From the NCBI GenBank assembly GCA_022424805.1, contig JAKMGR010000108.1, positions 1 to 6,209 of the forward strand: a DNA stretch of 6,209 nucleotides. Direction: 5' to 3'. The translations under genes and the position numbers were made by a program. The DNA comes from Verrucomicrobiales bacterium. Its GTDB lineage: Bacteria; Verrucomicrobiota; Verrucomicrobiia; Verrucomicrobiales; DEV007. The notes beneath the pieces were generated by a model, which was not told the DNA's origin, ran no database searches, and saw only the letters and a list, made by a program, of their open reading frames with translations. Position 1 is the stretch's first letter. The number at the start of each line of letters is the position of its first letter. Below are positions 1-5,836 of the stretch, piece after piece.

Positions 1-149
1 CCCTCAAGTTGTTTTAAGGCATCCAACGCATTGTCGGCAAAGGGATCAAACTCCGCCGCATCATCCTGCGCATTCAGCAGCGGAACTTTTCCCAGAAGAG
101 CAAAAAGAGCAATCGCGAGAGCGAAAAGGGAAAACTGCGGTATTCTCAT
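1..149 (-). CDS. Unidentified secreted protein, N-terminal part only
   Basis: This is a minus-strand gene whose ATG lies at 149-147 and which runs off the left edge after 49 full codons. The start MRIPQFSLFALAIALFALLG is a basic tip followed by a long hydrophobic stretch, and the sequence then reads KVPLLNAQDD, so a signal peptidase I cut after NAQ (about residue 28) is likely. The mature part visible (DDAAEFDPFADNALDALKQLEG without its last residues) is acidic and gives no family match that I recognise. No clear Shine-Dalgarno sequence precedes the ATG. The gene is divergent from the VCBS gene, with 51 bp between the two start codons, so they may share a control region. The unbroken frame, signal peptide and position support a real gene; the function is unknown. 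The frame is too short inside the window to be found by a simple ORF search. Confidence 0.72.
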   Translation of the reverse strand, partial: MRIPQFSLFALAIALFALLGKVPLLNAQDDAAEFDPFADNALDALKQLE

Positions 150-200
150 TTACAAAAAGGCTCACAACGAGCCACCATCTTATAACAGTTACGGACGAGA
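150..200. promoter_or_regulatory. Divergent spacer with a possible shared promoter core
   Basis: This 51-bp spacer lies between two divergent start codons. Its AT core at about 179-186 reads TATAAC on the plus strand (181-186). On the minus strand it reads TATAAG (184-179), preceded by TGT like an extended -10. Transcription from these would give leaders of roughly 8 nt for the VCBS gene and 23 nt for the leftward gene. I see no good -35 hexamer on either side at 16-18 bp. Just before the ATG at 201, GGACGAG (193-199) could act as a weak ribosome binding site. The promoter call is inference. Confidence 0.3.
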
Positions 201-1397
201 ATGAAAACAAGGAACCTTCTGCCGATATCCGCCATCCTTATTGCTCTCCCTGCTTTCGCCATTTCGGAGGTAACGTGGAAACAACATACCATTGAAGCGG
301 CTGATCCAGTGAATCACCTCGCCGGCGCAGATGGCATCCGAGTCGGCGACGCAAATGGAGATGGCCTGCCCGATCTCGTGACCGGATGGGAAGAAGGGCA
401 GAGAATCCGGATTTATCTGAACCCCGGACCGGAAAATGTCCGCGATCCATGGGAAAAAATCACCGTAGGAAAAGTGAAGTCAGCTGAGGATGCGGTGTTC
501 GCTGACCTCGACGGCGATGGCCGCCTCGATGTCGTCTCCGCGACAGAAGGCAAATCCCGAACCATGTATGTGCATTGGGCGCCCAACAACGGCGACTACA
601 ACAACGAGGAAGAGTGGAAGACCGAAGCTTTTCCCACCGCCAAAGGCAACAACTGGTGGATGTTCACCGAACCTTGCGATGTCGACAATGATGGCGATAT
701 CGACTTTATCGCCGGTTCGAAAAACACCGGTGCAGGCATTACTCTTTTTCTCAACCCTGGAGGAAAAGGAGCGAGAACGCTCAAAGACTGGACCGTCAAG
801 AAAGTATCTGACGCGGGTTGGATCATGACGATCCGGGTAGTCGAACAGGATGGAAAACGGATACTCGTTTTCACAGATCGAAAAGGCGATAGGAGCGGCA
901 TTTACTTTGCGCCAATTTTGAGCGAAGCACCGTGGATTGGAGAGCCCGTTCGCATCGGAGCTGCTGGCGAAGAAGTCATGTTTCTCGATCTGGCTCATCT
1001 CGATGACGACAAAAAGCTCGATGTTGCAGTTGCGATTCGACCTCGAACCATCCGTTTCTACTACCAACCCGAGAATCCGTTCCAAGAATGGGAAGACTCG
1101 GCTGAACTGGATTTACTTCCCGAGACATTTGGCCAGGCAAAGGCAGTGAGAGTCGGCTTGCTGGATGACGACAATATTCCCGATTTCGCAATCACCTGCG
1201 AGCATGCCAATGGAGAAAAAGTAGGAGCACTCTGGTCGAATATTTTCTCGGAATACACTGCGGTCAGCAATTCGACAGGAATTAAATATGACCGCATCGA
1301 GTTAACTGATCTTGATGCGGATGGCGATCTCGATCTGATCACCTGCGAAGAACGAGCCGGACTGGGTGTGATCTGGTTTGAGAACCCACTGAAGTGA
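201..1397 (+). CDS. Secreted VCBS/FG-GAP repeat protein (calcium-binding beta-propeller type)
   Basis: The 398-residue protein begins with a Sec signal peptide (MKTRNLLPISAILIALPAFA, cut near residue 20-22). The rest is built of FG-GAP/VCBS-type repeats. Calcium-loop motifs of the D-x-D/N-x-D-G type with a closing Asp occur at residues 50-58 (DANGDGLPD), 102-110 (DLDGDGRLD), 160-168 (DVDNDGDID) and 370-378 (DLDADGDLD). Two degenerate versions lie at about 266-274 (HLDDDKKLD) and 320-328 (LLDDDNIPD). This spacing suggests a six- or seven-bladed propeller filling nearly the whole protein, with no attached enzyme domain, membrane anchor or heme motif. Such proteins are common exported proteins of unknown partner in PVC bacteria; binding to a polymer or to another protein is inference. 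The ATG at 201 is preferred because it gives the signal peptide. The gene is first in a row with the PSD1 and DUF1501 genes. Confidence 0.88.
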   Translation: MKTRNLLPISAILIALPAFAISEVTWKQHTIEAADPVNHLAGADGIRVGDANGDGLPDLVTGWEEGQRIRIYLNPGPENVRDPWEKITVGKVKSAEDAVFADLDGDGRLDVVSATEGKSRTMYVHWAPNNGDYNNEEEWKTEAFPTAKGNNWWMFTEPCDVDNDGDIDFIAGSKNTGAGITLFLNPGGKGARTLKDWTVKKVSDAGWIMTIRVVEQDGKRILVFTDRKGDRSGIYFAPILSEAPWIGEPVRIGAAGEEVMFLDLAHLDDDKKLDVAVAIRPRTIRFYYQPENPFQEWEDSAELDLLPETFGQAKAVRVGLLDDDNIPDFAITCEHANGEKVGALWSNIFSEYTAVSNSTGIKYDRIELTDLDADGDLDLITCEERAGLGVIWFENPLK

Positions 1398-1432
1398 TCC
1401 GCAAGATCACTTTTCGGGGGAATTATTCCCTC
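1392..1432 (+). other. Two tandem hairpins after the VCBS stop codon
   Basis: The first hairpin pairs AAGTGATC (1392-1399) with GATCACTT (1405-1412) around a 5-nt loop CGCAA, an 8-bp perfect stem that contains the TGA stop codon of the VCBS gene. The second pairs GGGAA (1418-1422) with TTCCC (1426-1430) around TTA, extendable to seven pairs with one G-T wobble. The first is followed only by TTC and then a G run, so it is a poor Rho-independent terminator. Partial termination, attenuation or protection of the upstream mRNA end are possible roles. The rest of this 86-bp gap (1433-1483) shows no clear promoter or Shine-Dalgarno sequence. Confidence 0.4.
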
Positions 1433-1483
1433 TCGCCGAAACTTTTCCGTGTGGACCCGGTTGAATACCTAAACTCGCACGCC

Positions 1484-4000
1484 ATGAAAGTTGCCCGGTT
1501 CTTATTTCCTTTTCTTGCAGCACCACTAGCAATCTCCGCTCAAGAGGTGAGCCCGAGTTCAGGCTCGATGTTCACATCGCAACAAACGGAGTTCTTTGAG
1601 TCAAAGATTCGCCCCGCGCTCATCAAGCACTGCTACAAGTGTCACGCGGAAGAAGGTGACAAAGTAAAAGGCGGCCTCCTCCTCGACACGAGAGCATCCA
1701 CGCAGTCCGGCGGCGACTCCGGTCCCGCAGTCGTCCCCTTTGATCTCGCCCAGAGCCTGCTCATAACCGCGATACGCTACGACGACAGCAGTCTAGAAAT
1801 GCCCCCAAAATACAAACTTGATGCTGAGATCATCGCAGACTTCGAGAAGTGGATTGAGATGGGTGCACCGGATCCACGGGAACGCAGGAAGTCCAGTGGT
1901 GCACCGGAGGAATACACCAGCACAATCGACATCGAGGAAGGTCGAAAGCATTGGGCCTACCAGGTCCCTGCCAAGCCAACCACACCCACGGAGTTCACCG
2001 AAAATGAATGGGTTCGAGACCCGATCGATGCCTTTGTCCGTGCCAGACAGGAAGAGGCGGGATTCGACGCGCCCGGTGAAGCGGATGCGCGCACCATTCT
2101 TCGCCGCCTTCATTTCGACCTCGTCGGACTGCCTCCCGCTGCCGAAGAGTTGACCCGCTTTATCAGTAGCTATGAAAGCGATCCAGACGCAGCCGTCGCG
2201 GCCGTGGTAGATCAACTGCTTGAAACCGAGCAATTCGGTGAACGCTGGGGCCGACGCTGGCTCGACGTTGCGCGCTACGGGGAATCCAGCGGAAAGGAAA
2301 CCAATGCGACCTTCCCCCATGCATGGCGATACCGCGACTATGTGATTGATTCCTTCAACGAAGACAAGCCCTTCAATCAATTTATTACAGAGCAGCTCGC
2401 CGGAGATCTTCTCGACGCGGAAAACAAGGAAGATGCTGCCGAGAATATCATTGCAACGGGCTTTCTCGCCCTCGGAACCAAAGGGCTGAACGAGCAGAAC
2501 GCTCGCCAGTTCCGCTTTGATCTCGTCGACGAACAAATCGATACCACGACCCAGGCTTTTCTCGGAACCACTGCCGCCTGCGCTCGCTGCCACGACCACA
2601 AGTTCGATCCCATCCCGATGTCAGACTACTACTCTCTTGCGGGAATTTTCCTGAGCAGTGATACTCTCTTCGGAACCGCAGAAGCCCTGCAAAATCGCAA
2701 GGCCACCGAACTCATCAATCTTCCCGCCTCACTCGCCGGTGGCTCCGCCAGCAAGTCCGTTGGTGAATTGATCGATCTTGAGATGCAGGTGGACATGTTG
2801 CAGGAGCGTCTCAACGAACTGAACGTAGAGGCCCGAACTGCCCGGCGTGAAGGAGATAACGAGCGAGCCACACAGATTCGCCAACAGACCCTCGGCCTCC
2901 GCAATCGTGTCGGCATCAATCGCCGAATCCTCGACAGCTATGGGGATTCCGGAAATGCGATTCCCGTCGCCATGGGAATGAAAGATCGCCCCGAACCTTT
3001 CGACGCACAGATCCTGATTCGAGGAGAAGAGGACAACCCCACCGAAGCACGTGCTCCACGAGGATTTCTCGAAGTGATTGAGACGAACGATGAGGAACCA
3101 ATTACCTCCAAAGAGAGCGGTCGACTTCAGATGGCGCACTGGATCACCTCTCCGGAGAATCCCCTCACCGCTCGAGTTTTTGTCAATCGCGTCTGGACCT
3201 GGATGTTCGGCGAAGGAATCGTTCGCTCCGTCGACAATTTTGGCACAACCGGAGAAGCTCCTACTCATCCCGAATTGCTCGACTACCTCGCGGTTCGCTT
3301 TCACGAACTCGACTGGTCCGTGAAAGACCTCGTTCGAGAAATCGCTACCAGCGGCACCTACCGAATGAGTTCCGAGCACAACAAAGTTGCCTTCGAAAAA
3401 GATCCCGAGAACATGCATCTCTGGCGTTTCAACAAACGCCGACTCGATGCCGAAGCGATTCGCGATGCCACTCTCGCAGTCAGCGGAGAACTTGACCCGG
3501 AGCGCCCCAATGGCTCCCTCGTTTCCCAGGCGGGTGACGGGTTCGTAGGACGAAATATTCAGGAGTTACAGCTCAACGCTCCCACCGATGTTCGCTCAGT
3601 TTACCTCCCGATCGTTCGCGGACTCGTTCCTGAATCGCTAGCGCTTTTCGATTTTGCCGATCCCAGTCTCCTTTCCGGAAAACGCGAAATCACGACCGTT
3701 CCTTCGCAGGCTCTTTACATGATGAACTCGGACTTCGTCATTCAAAATGCCGAAGCGATGGCGAGAGAACTCGCAGGAGAGTTGAACCTTCGCGGTGGCC
3801 CTCTCGTCGTGGAGGCTTTCCAACGCTGCTATTCCCGACCGCCAACGGCAGAAGAAGGGCGAAAGACCAAGGCCTTCATCGATCGCTTTCTCGCCACCGC
3901 AGAGGAGTCGGGAATCGAACAAGAGCGTGCACGCATCCTTGCCCTGACTTCCTTCTGCCAATCGCTGATTTCAAGCGCTGAATTTCGCTACCTCAACTGA
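1484..4000 (+). CDS. PSCyt1-PSCyt2(DUF1549)-PSD1(DUF1553) two-heme-motif secreted protein
   Basis: I place the start at ATG 1484 (838 residues) because it opens a signal peptide, MKVARFLFPFLAAPLAISAQ. The same frame runs back to a GTG at 1394, but those 30 extra residues look non-coding and would bury the signal. Domains in order: PSCyt1 at about 37-130, with a CYKCH heme-binding motif (C50, C53, H54) and MPP at 106-108, where M106 is the likely distal heme ligand. PSCyt2/DUF1549 follows at about 156-390, ending with a second heme motif CARCHDHKFDPI (C366, C369, H370). A charged coiled-coil-like linker lies at about 428-480, and PSD1/DUF1553 at about 545-830 (landmarks NPLTARVFVNRVW, PSQALYMMNS and the end SAEFRYLN). 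The family occurs mostly in Planctomycetota and Verrucomicrobiota; electron transfer linked to polymer breakdown is suspected, not proven. It lies 22 bp before DUF1501, its usual partner. Confidence 0.93.
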   Translation: MKVARFLFPFLAAPLAISAQEVSPSSGSMFTSQQTEFFESKIRPALIKHCYKCHAEEGDKVKGGLLLDTRASTQSGGDSGPAVVPFDLAQSLLITAIRYDDSSLEMPPKYKLDAEIIADFEKWIEMGAPDPRERRKSSGAPEEYTSTIDIEEGRKHWAYQVPAKPTTPTEFTENEWVRDPIDAFVRARQEEAGFDAPGEADARTILRRLHFDLVGLPPAAEELTRFISSYESDPDAAVAAVVDQLLETEQFGERWGRRWLDVARYGESSGKETNATFPHAWRYRDYVIDSFNEDKPFNQFITEQLAGDLLDAENKEDAAENIIATGFLALGTKGLNEQNARQFRFDLVDEQIDTTTQAFLGTTAACARCHDHKFDPIPMSDYYSLAGIFLSSDTLFGTAEALQNRKATELINLPASLAGGSASKSVGELIDLEMQVDMLQERLNELNVEARTARREGDNERATQIRQQTLGLRNRVGINRRILDSYGDSGNAIPVAMGMKDRPEPFDAQILIRGEEDNPTEARAPRGFLEVIETNDEEPITSKESGRLQMAHWITSPENPLTARVFVNRVWTWMFGEGIVRSVDNFGTTGEAPTHPELLDYLAVRFHELDWSVKDLVREIATSGTYRMSSEHNKVAFEKDPENMHLWRFNKRRLDAEAIRDATLAVSGELDPERPNGSLVSQAGDGFVGRNIQELQLNAPTDVRSVYLPIVRGLVPESLALFDFADPSLLSGKREITTVPSQALYMMNSDFVIQNAEAMARELAGELNLRGGPLVVEAFQRCYSRPPTAEEGRKTKAFIDRFLATAEESGIEQERARILALTSFCQSLISSAEFRYLN

Positions 4001-4022
4001 TCGCAAACCACAATCTATCCTT

Positions 4023-5390
4023 ATGACAACCCGACGTTCCTTCCTTCAGTCCACCGGATCCGGCTTTGGATACCTCGCCTTTTCTGCACTCAGTGCTCTC
4101 GCTGCCCAACGAGTTGGCGCGGCAGCAACCAACCCGCTTGCTCCAAAGACCTCTCATTTTCCTGCAAAAGCTAAACGCGTCATCTTTCTTGCGATGCAGG
4201 GTGCTCCCTCGCATGTCGACACATTCGACTACAAACCACAGCTGACGAAAGATCACGGCAAGGACGCCCGAGGCTTCGCCAAGCTCCTCGGTTCGCCGTT
4301 TGAATTTTCCCAGCACGGCGGGAGCGGACTCCCCATCTCGGAGTTGTTTCCCCATGTCGCAGGACATGCCGACGACCTTTGCCTCATTAACAGCATGCAC
4401 ACAGACCTGCCGAATCACCCGCAGGCGACGACGCAGATGCATACCGGCAACTTCCAGTTTGTGCGGCCTTCCCTCGGCGCCTGGACCCTATACGGTCTCG
4501 GTACTGAAAATGACAGTCTTCCCGGCTTTATCACACTCGCTCCGCCGAACGGAGCACAGAATTACGGCAGCGCGTTTCTCCCCGCGATCTACCAGGGAAC
4601 TCCAATCGGACGCCAGGCGAGAAATCGCTTCGTCACGAAGGACAAGCAAGCCGCCGTCAGCAATCTTTCAAATCCGAGACTCGATCGCGACCTTCAGCGA
4701 GTTCAGCTCGACTACGTGAAGTCGCTGAACATGGAAAAGCTCAAACACGACAAACACAACCCGGAAGTCGAAGGCATCATCGAGTCCTACGAGCTCGCAT
4801 TTCGAATGCAGGATGAATTGCCTGACGTTCTCGACATTGCCGAGGAACCGAAATCCATTCGCAAGCTCTATGGCCTCGACCAAGGCAACAACAACTTCGC
4901 CCGTCAGTGCCTCTCCGCTCGACGGCTTGCCGAAGCCGGAGTTCGTTTCATCCAGATCAATCACGGCAACTGGGATCATCACCGAAATCTGGTGAATGGC
5001 CTGCGACAGAACTGCGGAGAAATCGACAAGCCAATTGCCGGCCTCCTCGCTGATCTCAAGCAGCGCGACATGCTCAAGGATACGCTGGTCATCTGGGCTG
5101 GAGAATTCGGCCGGACTCCCCACGGACAGAGCACCAACGGGCGTGACCACAACAACAAAGGCTACAGCCTTTGGATGGCTGGAGGTGGCGTCAAAGGAGG
5201 GCTTCGCTATGGCTCCACCGACGAGCACGGCTACCAGGCCGTCGAAAACAAAGTCCACATCCACGACTGGCACGCCACGATTCTGCACCTTTTGGGCCTG
5301 AATCACGACCAACTCACCTACCGATACGCCGGTCGCGATTTCCGACTGACCGATGTGCACGGAAACGTGGTGAAGGATATCGTCGCGTAG
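4023..5390 (+). CDS. Tat-exported DUF1501 protein (alkaline phosphatase-like fold)
   Basis: The 455-residue protein starts with a twin-arginine signal (TRRSFLQS, R4-R5, then a hydrophobic segment to about residue 35), so it is probably exported folded. The body matches DUF1501 along its length: LAMQGAPSHVDTFDYKP at about 56-72, HGNWDHH at 314-320, WAGEFGRTP at 358-366, GRDHNNKG at 373-380, and HIHDWHATILHLLGL at 412-426. Pfam places this family in the alkaline phosphatase/sulfatase clan. D318, H320, E361, D375, H376 and H417 are candidate metal ligands by analogy (inference). The C/S-x-P-x-R nucleophile motif of type I sulfatases is not seen, so I do not call it a sulfatase. The ATG at 4023 follows the PSD1 stop by 22 bp with no recognisable Shine-Dalgarno sequence, and the two genes are probably cotranscribed. 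Substrate and reaction are unknown. Confidence 0.92.
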   Translation: MTTRRSFLQSTGSGFGYLAFSALSALAAQRVGAAATNPLAPKTSHFPAKAKRVIFLAMQGAPSHVDTFDYKPQLTKDHGKDARGFAKLLGSPFEFSQHGGSGLPISELFPHVAGHADDLCLINSMHTDLPNHPQATTQMHTGNFQFVRPSLGAWTLYGLGTENDSLPGFITLAPPNGAQNYGSAFLPAIYQGTPIGRQARNRFVTKDKQAAVSNLSNPRLDRDLQRVQLDYVKSLNMEKLKHDKHNPEVEGIIESYELAFRMQDELPDVLDIAEEPKSIRKLYGLDQGNNNFARQCLSARRLAEAGVRFIQINHGNWDHHRNLVNGLRQNCGEIDKPIAGLLADLKQRDMLKDTLVIWAGEFGRTPHGQSTNGRDHNNKGYSLWMAGGGVKGGLRYGSTDEHGYQAVENKVHIHDWHATILHLLGLNHDQLTYRYAGRDFRLTDVHGNVVKDIVA

Positions 5391-5402
5391 GTGGAGAAGA
5401 TT

Positions 5403-5480
5403 GCAGAGCAGACTTCCCAGTCCGCTCAGCAGTCGACTTGCCCATAGCCTTTGCTGAACAGATTTGGAAGTCCGTTCTAC
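5403..5480. repeat. REP-like pair of palindromes
   Basis: Two 22-nt palindromes lie 28 bp apart. Unit 1 (5406-5427) reads GAGC-A-GACT, loop TCCC, AGTC-C-GCTC. Unit 2 (5456-5477) reads GAAC-A-GATT, loop TGGA, AGTC-C-GTTC. Both have four outer pairs, an A/C mismatch, four inner pairs and a 4-nt loop. The third outer pair changes from G-C in unit 1 to A-T in unit 2 on both sides, so pairing is preserved. The two units with their flanks also form a 30-nt imperfect inverted repeat (5403-5432 against 5451-5480, 22 of 30 matching). This architecture resembles REP/BIME elements, which sit between genes and are mobilised by RAYT-type transposases. No transposase is in the window. Its place after a gene cluster and between convergent genes fits that class. 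Copies elsewhere in the genome cannot be checked here. Confidence 0.6.
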
Positions 5481-5489
5481 GATGAATCA

Positions 5490-5503
5490 GACCCTGTTGG
5501 GTC
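5490..5503. repeat. Small perfect hairpin beside the REP-like pair
   Basis: GACCC (5490-5494) and GGGTC (5499-5503) pair perfectly around TGTT. No T run follows on either strand, so it is a weak terminator candidate. It may belong to the same intergenic repeat as the palindromes to its left. The remaining bases of this 135-bp gap (5391-5525) show no gene. Confidence 0.35.
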
Positions 5504-5525
5504 AGGCTCCTCACCCTGTTCCACC

Positions 5526-5714
5526 TCACTTCAGCGCCGTCAGGTACGCCACCAAGTCACGAATCTCTCGCTTTTTCAGGAGCACATTCATCGGTGGCAT
5601 GGTGGAGATAACTGGAGTCCGGATGGCAATGTCACCTACGGGAACGTGAATCGTTTGATTCTCGGCATCGCGAATTTCGACACTTTCCTTTGCCTCCTTG
5701 CAAAAAGAGAACAA
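5526..5714 (-). pseudogene. C-terminal remnant of a PVC-type heme-binding (c-type cytochrome) protein
   Basis: The minus-strand frame ends at the TGA at 5528-5526 and encodes about 60 residues. The segment VEIRDAENQTIHVPVGDI, then ISTMPPM (the conserved distal-ligand Met region) and KKREIRDLVAYLTALK is the typical end of the cytochrome domain found in large PVC membrane-bound dehydrogenase-like proteins. The CxxCH heme motif, which must lie upstream in an intact protein, is missing. The frame closes at a stop at 5735-5733, and the only possible in-frame initiator near the 5' end is TTG at 5714. Similarity appears to begin at about KESVEIRD (from 5690). A perfect AAGGAGG (5699-5693) lies nearby but faces no in-frame start. 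I read this as a truncated, non-functional gene. A small real gene is less likely because the heme site is absent. Confidence 0.72.
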
Positions 5715-5773
5715 TGAAAGATAGATACTTGATCATTGTTTATGGAAAAACTTGGTAGATGAAATCAGTTAGT

Positions 5774-5808
5774 AAAAAGAGCCAGCCTGAGCTGTTCAAC
5801 CCGGGCTG
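5774..5808 (-). terminator. Weak terminator candidate for the sulfatase gene
   Basis: Read on the minus strand, CAGCC (5808-5804) can pair with GGCTG (5787-5783). A smaller alternative uses CAGC and GCTG around TCAG. The stem is followed by GCTC and a run of five T residues (to about 5774). The position, 30-60 bp after the sulfatase stop, fits a Rho-independent terminator, but the stem is short. Confidence 0.3.
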
Positions 5809-5815
5809 TTCAACC
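5791..5815. repeat. Tandem 11-bp repeat GCTGTTCAACC
   Basis: GCTGTTCAACC occurs at 5791-5801 and exactly again at 5805-5815, separated by CGG (14-bp period). It sits just beyond the sulfatase stop codon. Two units could be a replication-slippage duplication or a small operator; nothing favours a binding function. Confidence 0.6.
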
Positions 5816-5836
5816 TCTCCCTGTTTAGCTCCGCTG

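Larger units (their letters stand above)
5715..5836. other. Non-coding gap, AT-rich, between remnant and sulfatase
   Basis: I find no gene in these 122 bp. The stretch 5701-5780 holds only 22 G or C in 80 bases, clearly poorer than the genes around it. It includes a perfect 8-bp inverted repeat (AACAATGA at 5710-5717 and TCATTGTT at 5733-5740, 15-nt loop). On the minus strand an ATG at 5736 opens a 34-codon frame whose first residues (MIKYLSFIVLFLQ) resemble a signal peptide; it is out of frame with the cytochrome remnant. Confidence 0.5.

Noticed and set aside
1394..1483. Longer PSD1 protein starting at GTG 1394
   Set aside because: It would overlap the VCBS stop and place 30 unlikely residues before an evident signal peptide that begins at ATG 1484.
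1793..2599. 268-codon antisense frame under the PSD1 gene
   Set aside because: It lies opposite a clearly conserved domain region, has no recognisable domain, and is expected from codon bias in a gene of this composition.
4668..5360. 230-codon antisense frame under the DUF1501 gene
   Set aside because: It mirrors the conserved DUF1501 motifs in reverse and shows no family features or start signals of its own.
5314..5529. Small frames on both strands across the palindrome pair (also 5171-5485 plus)
   Set aside because: They read through repeat palindromes and the end of DUF1501; the residues look like translated repeat, not a protein.
5710..5740. Inverted repeat AACAATGA/TCATTGTT as a terminator
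   Set aside because: The loop is 15 nt, the stem is AT-rich, no T run follows, and no intact gene needs termination here.
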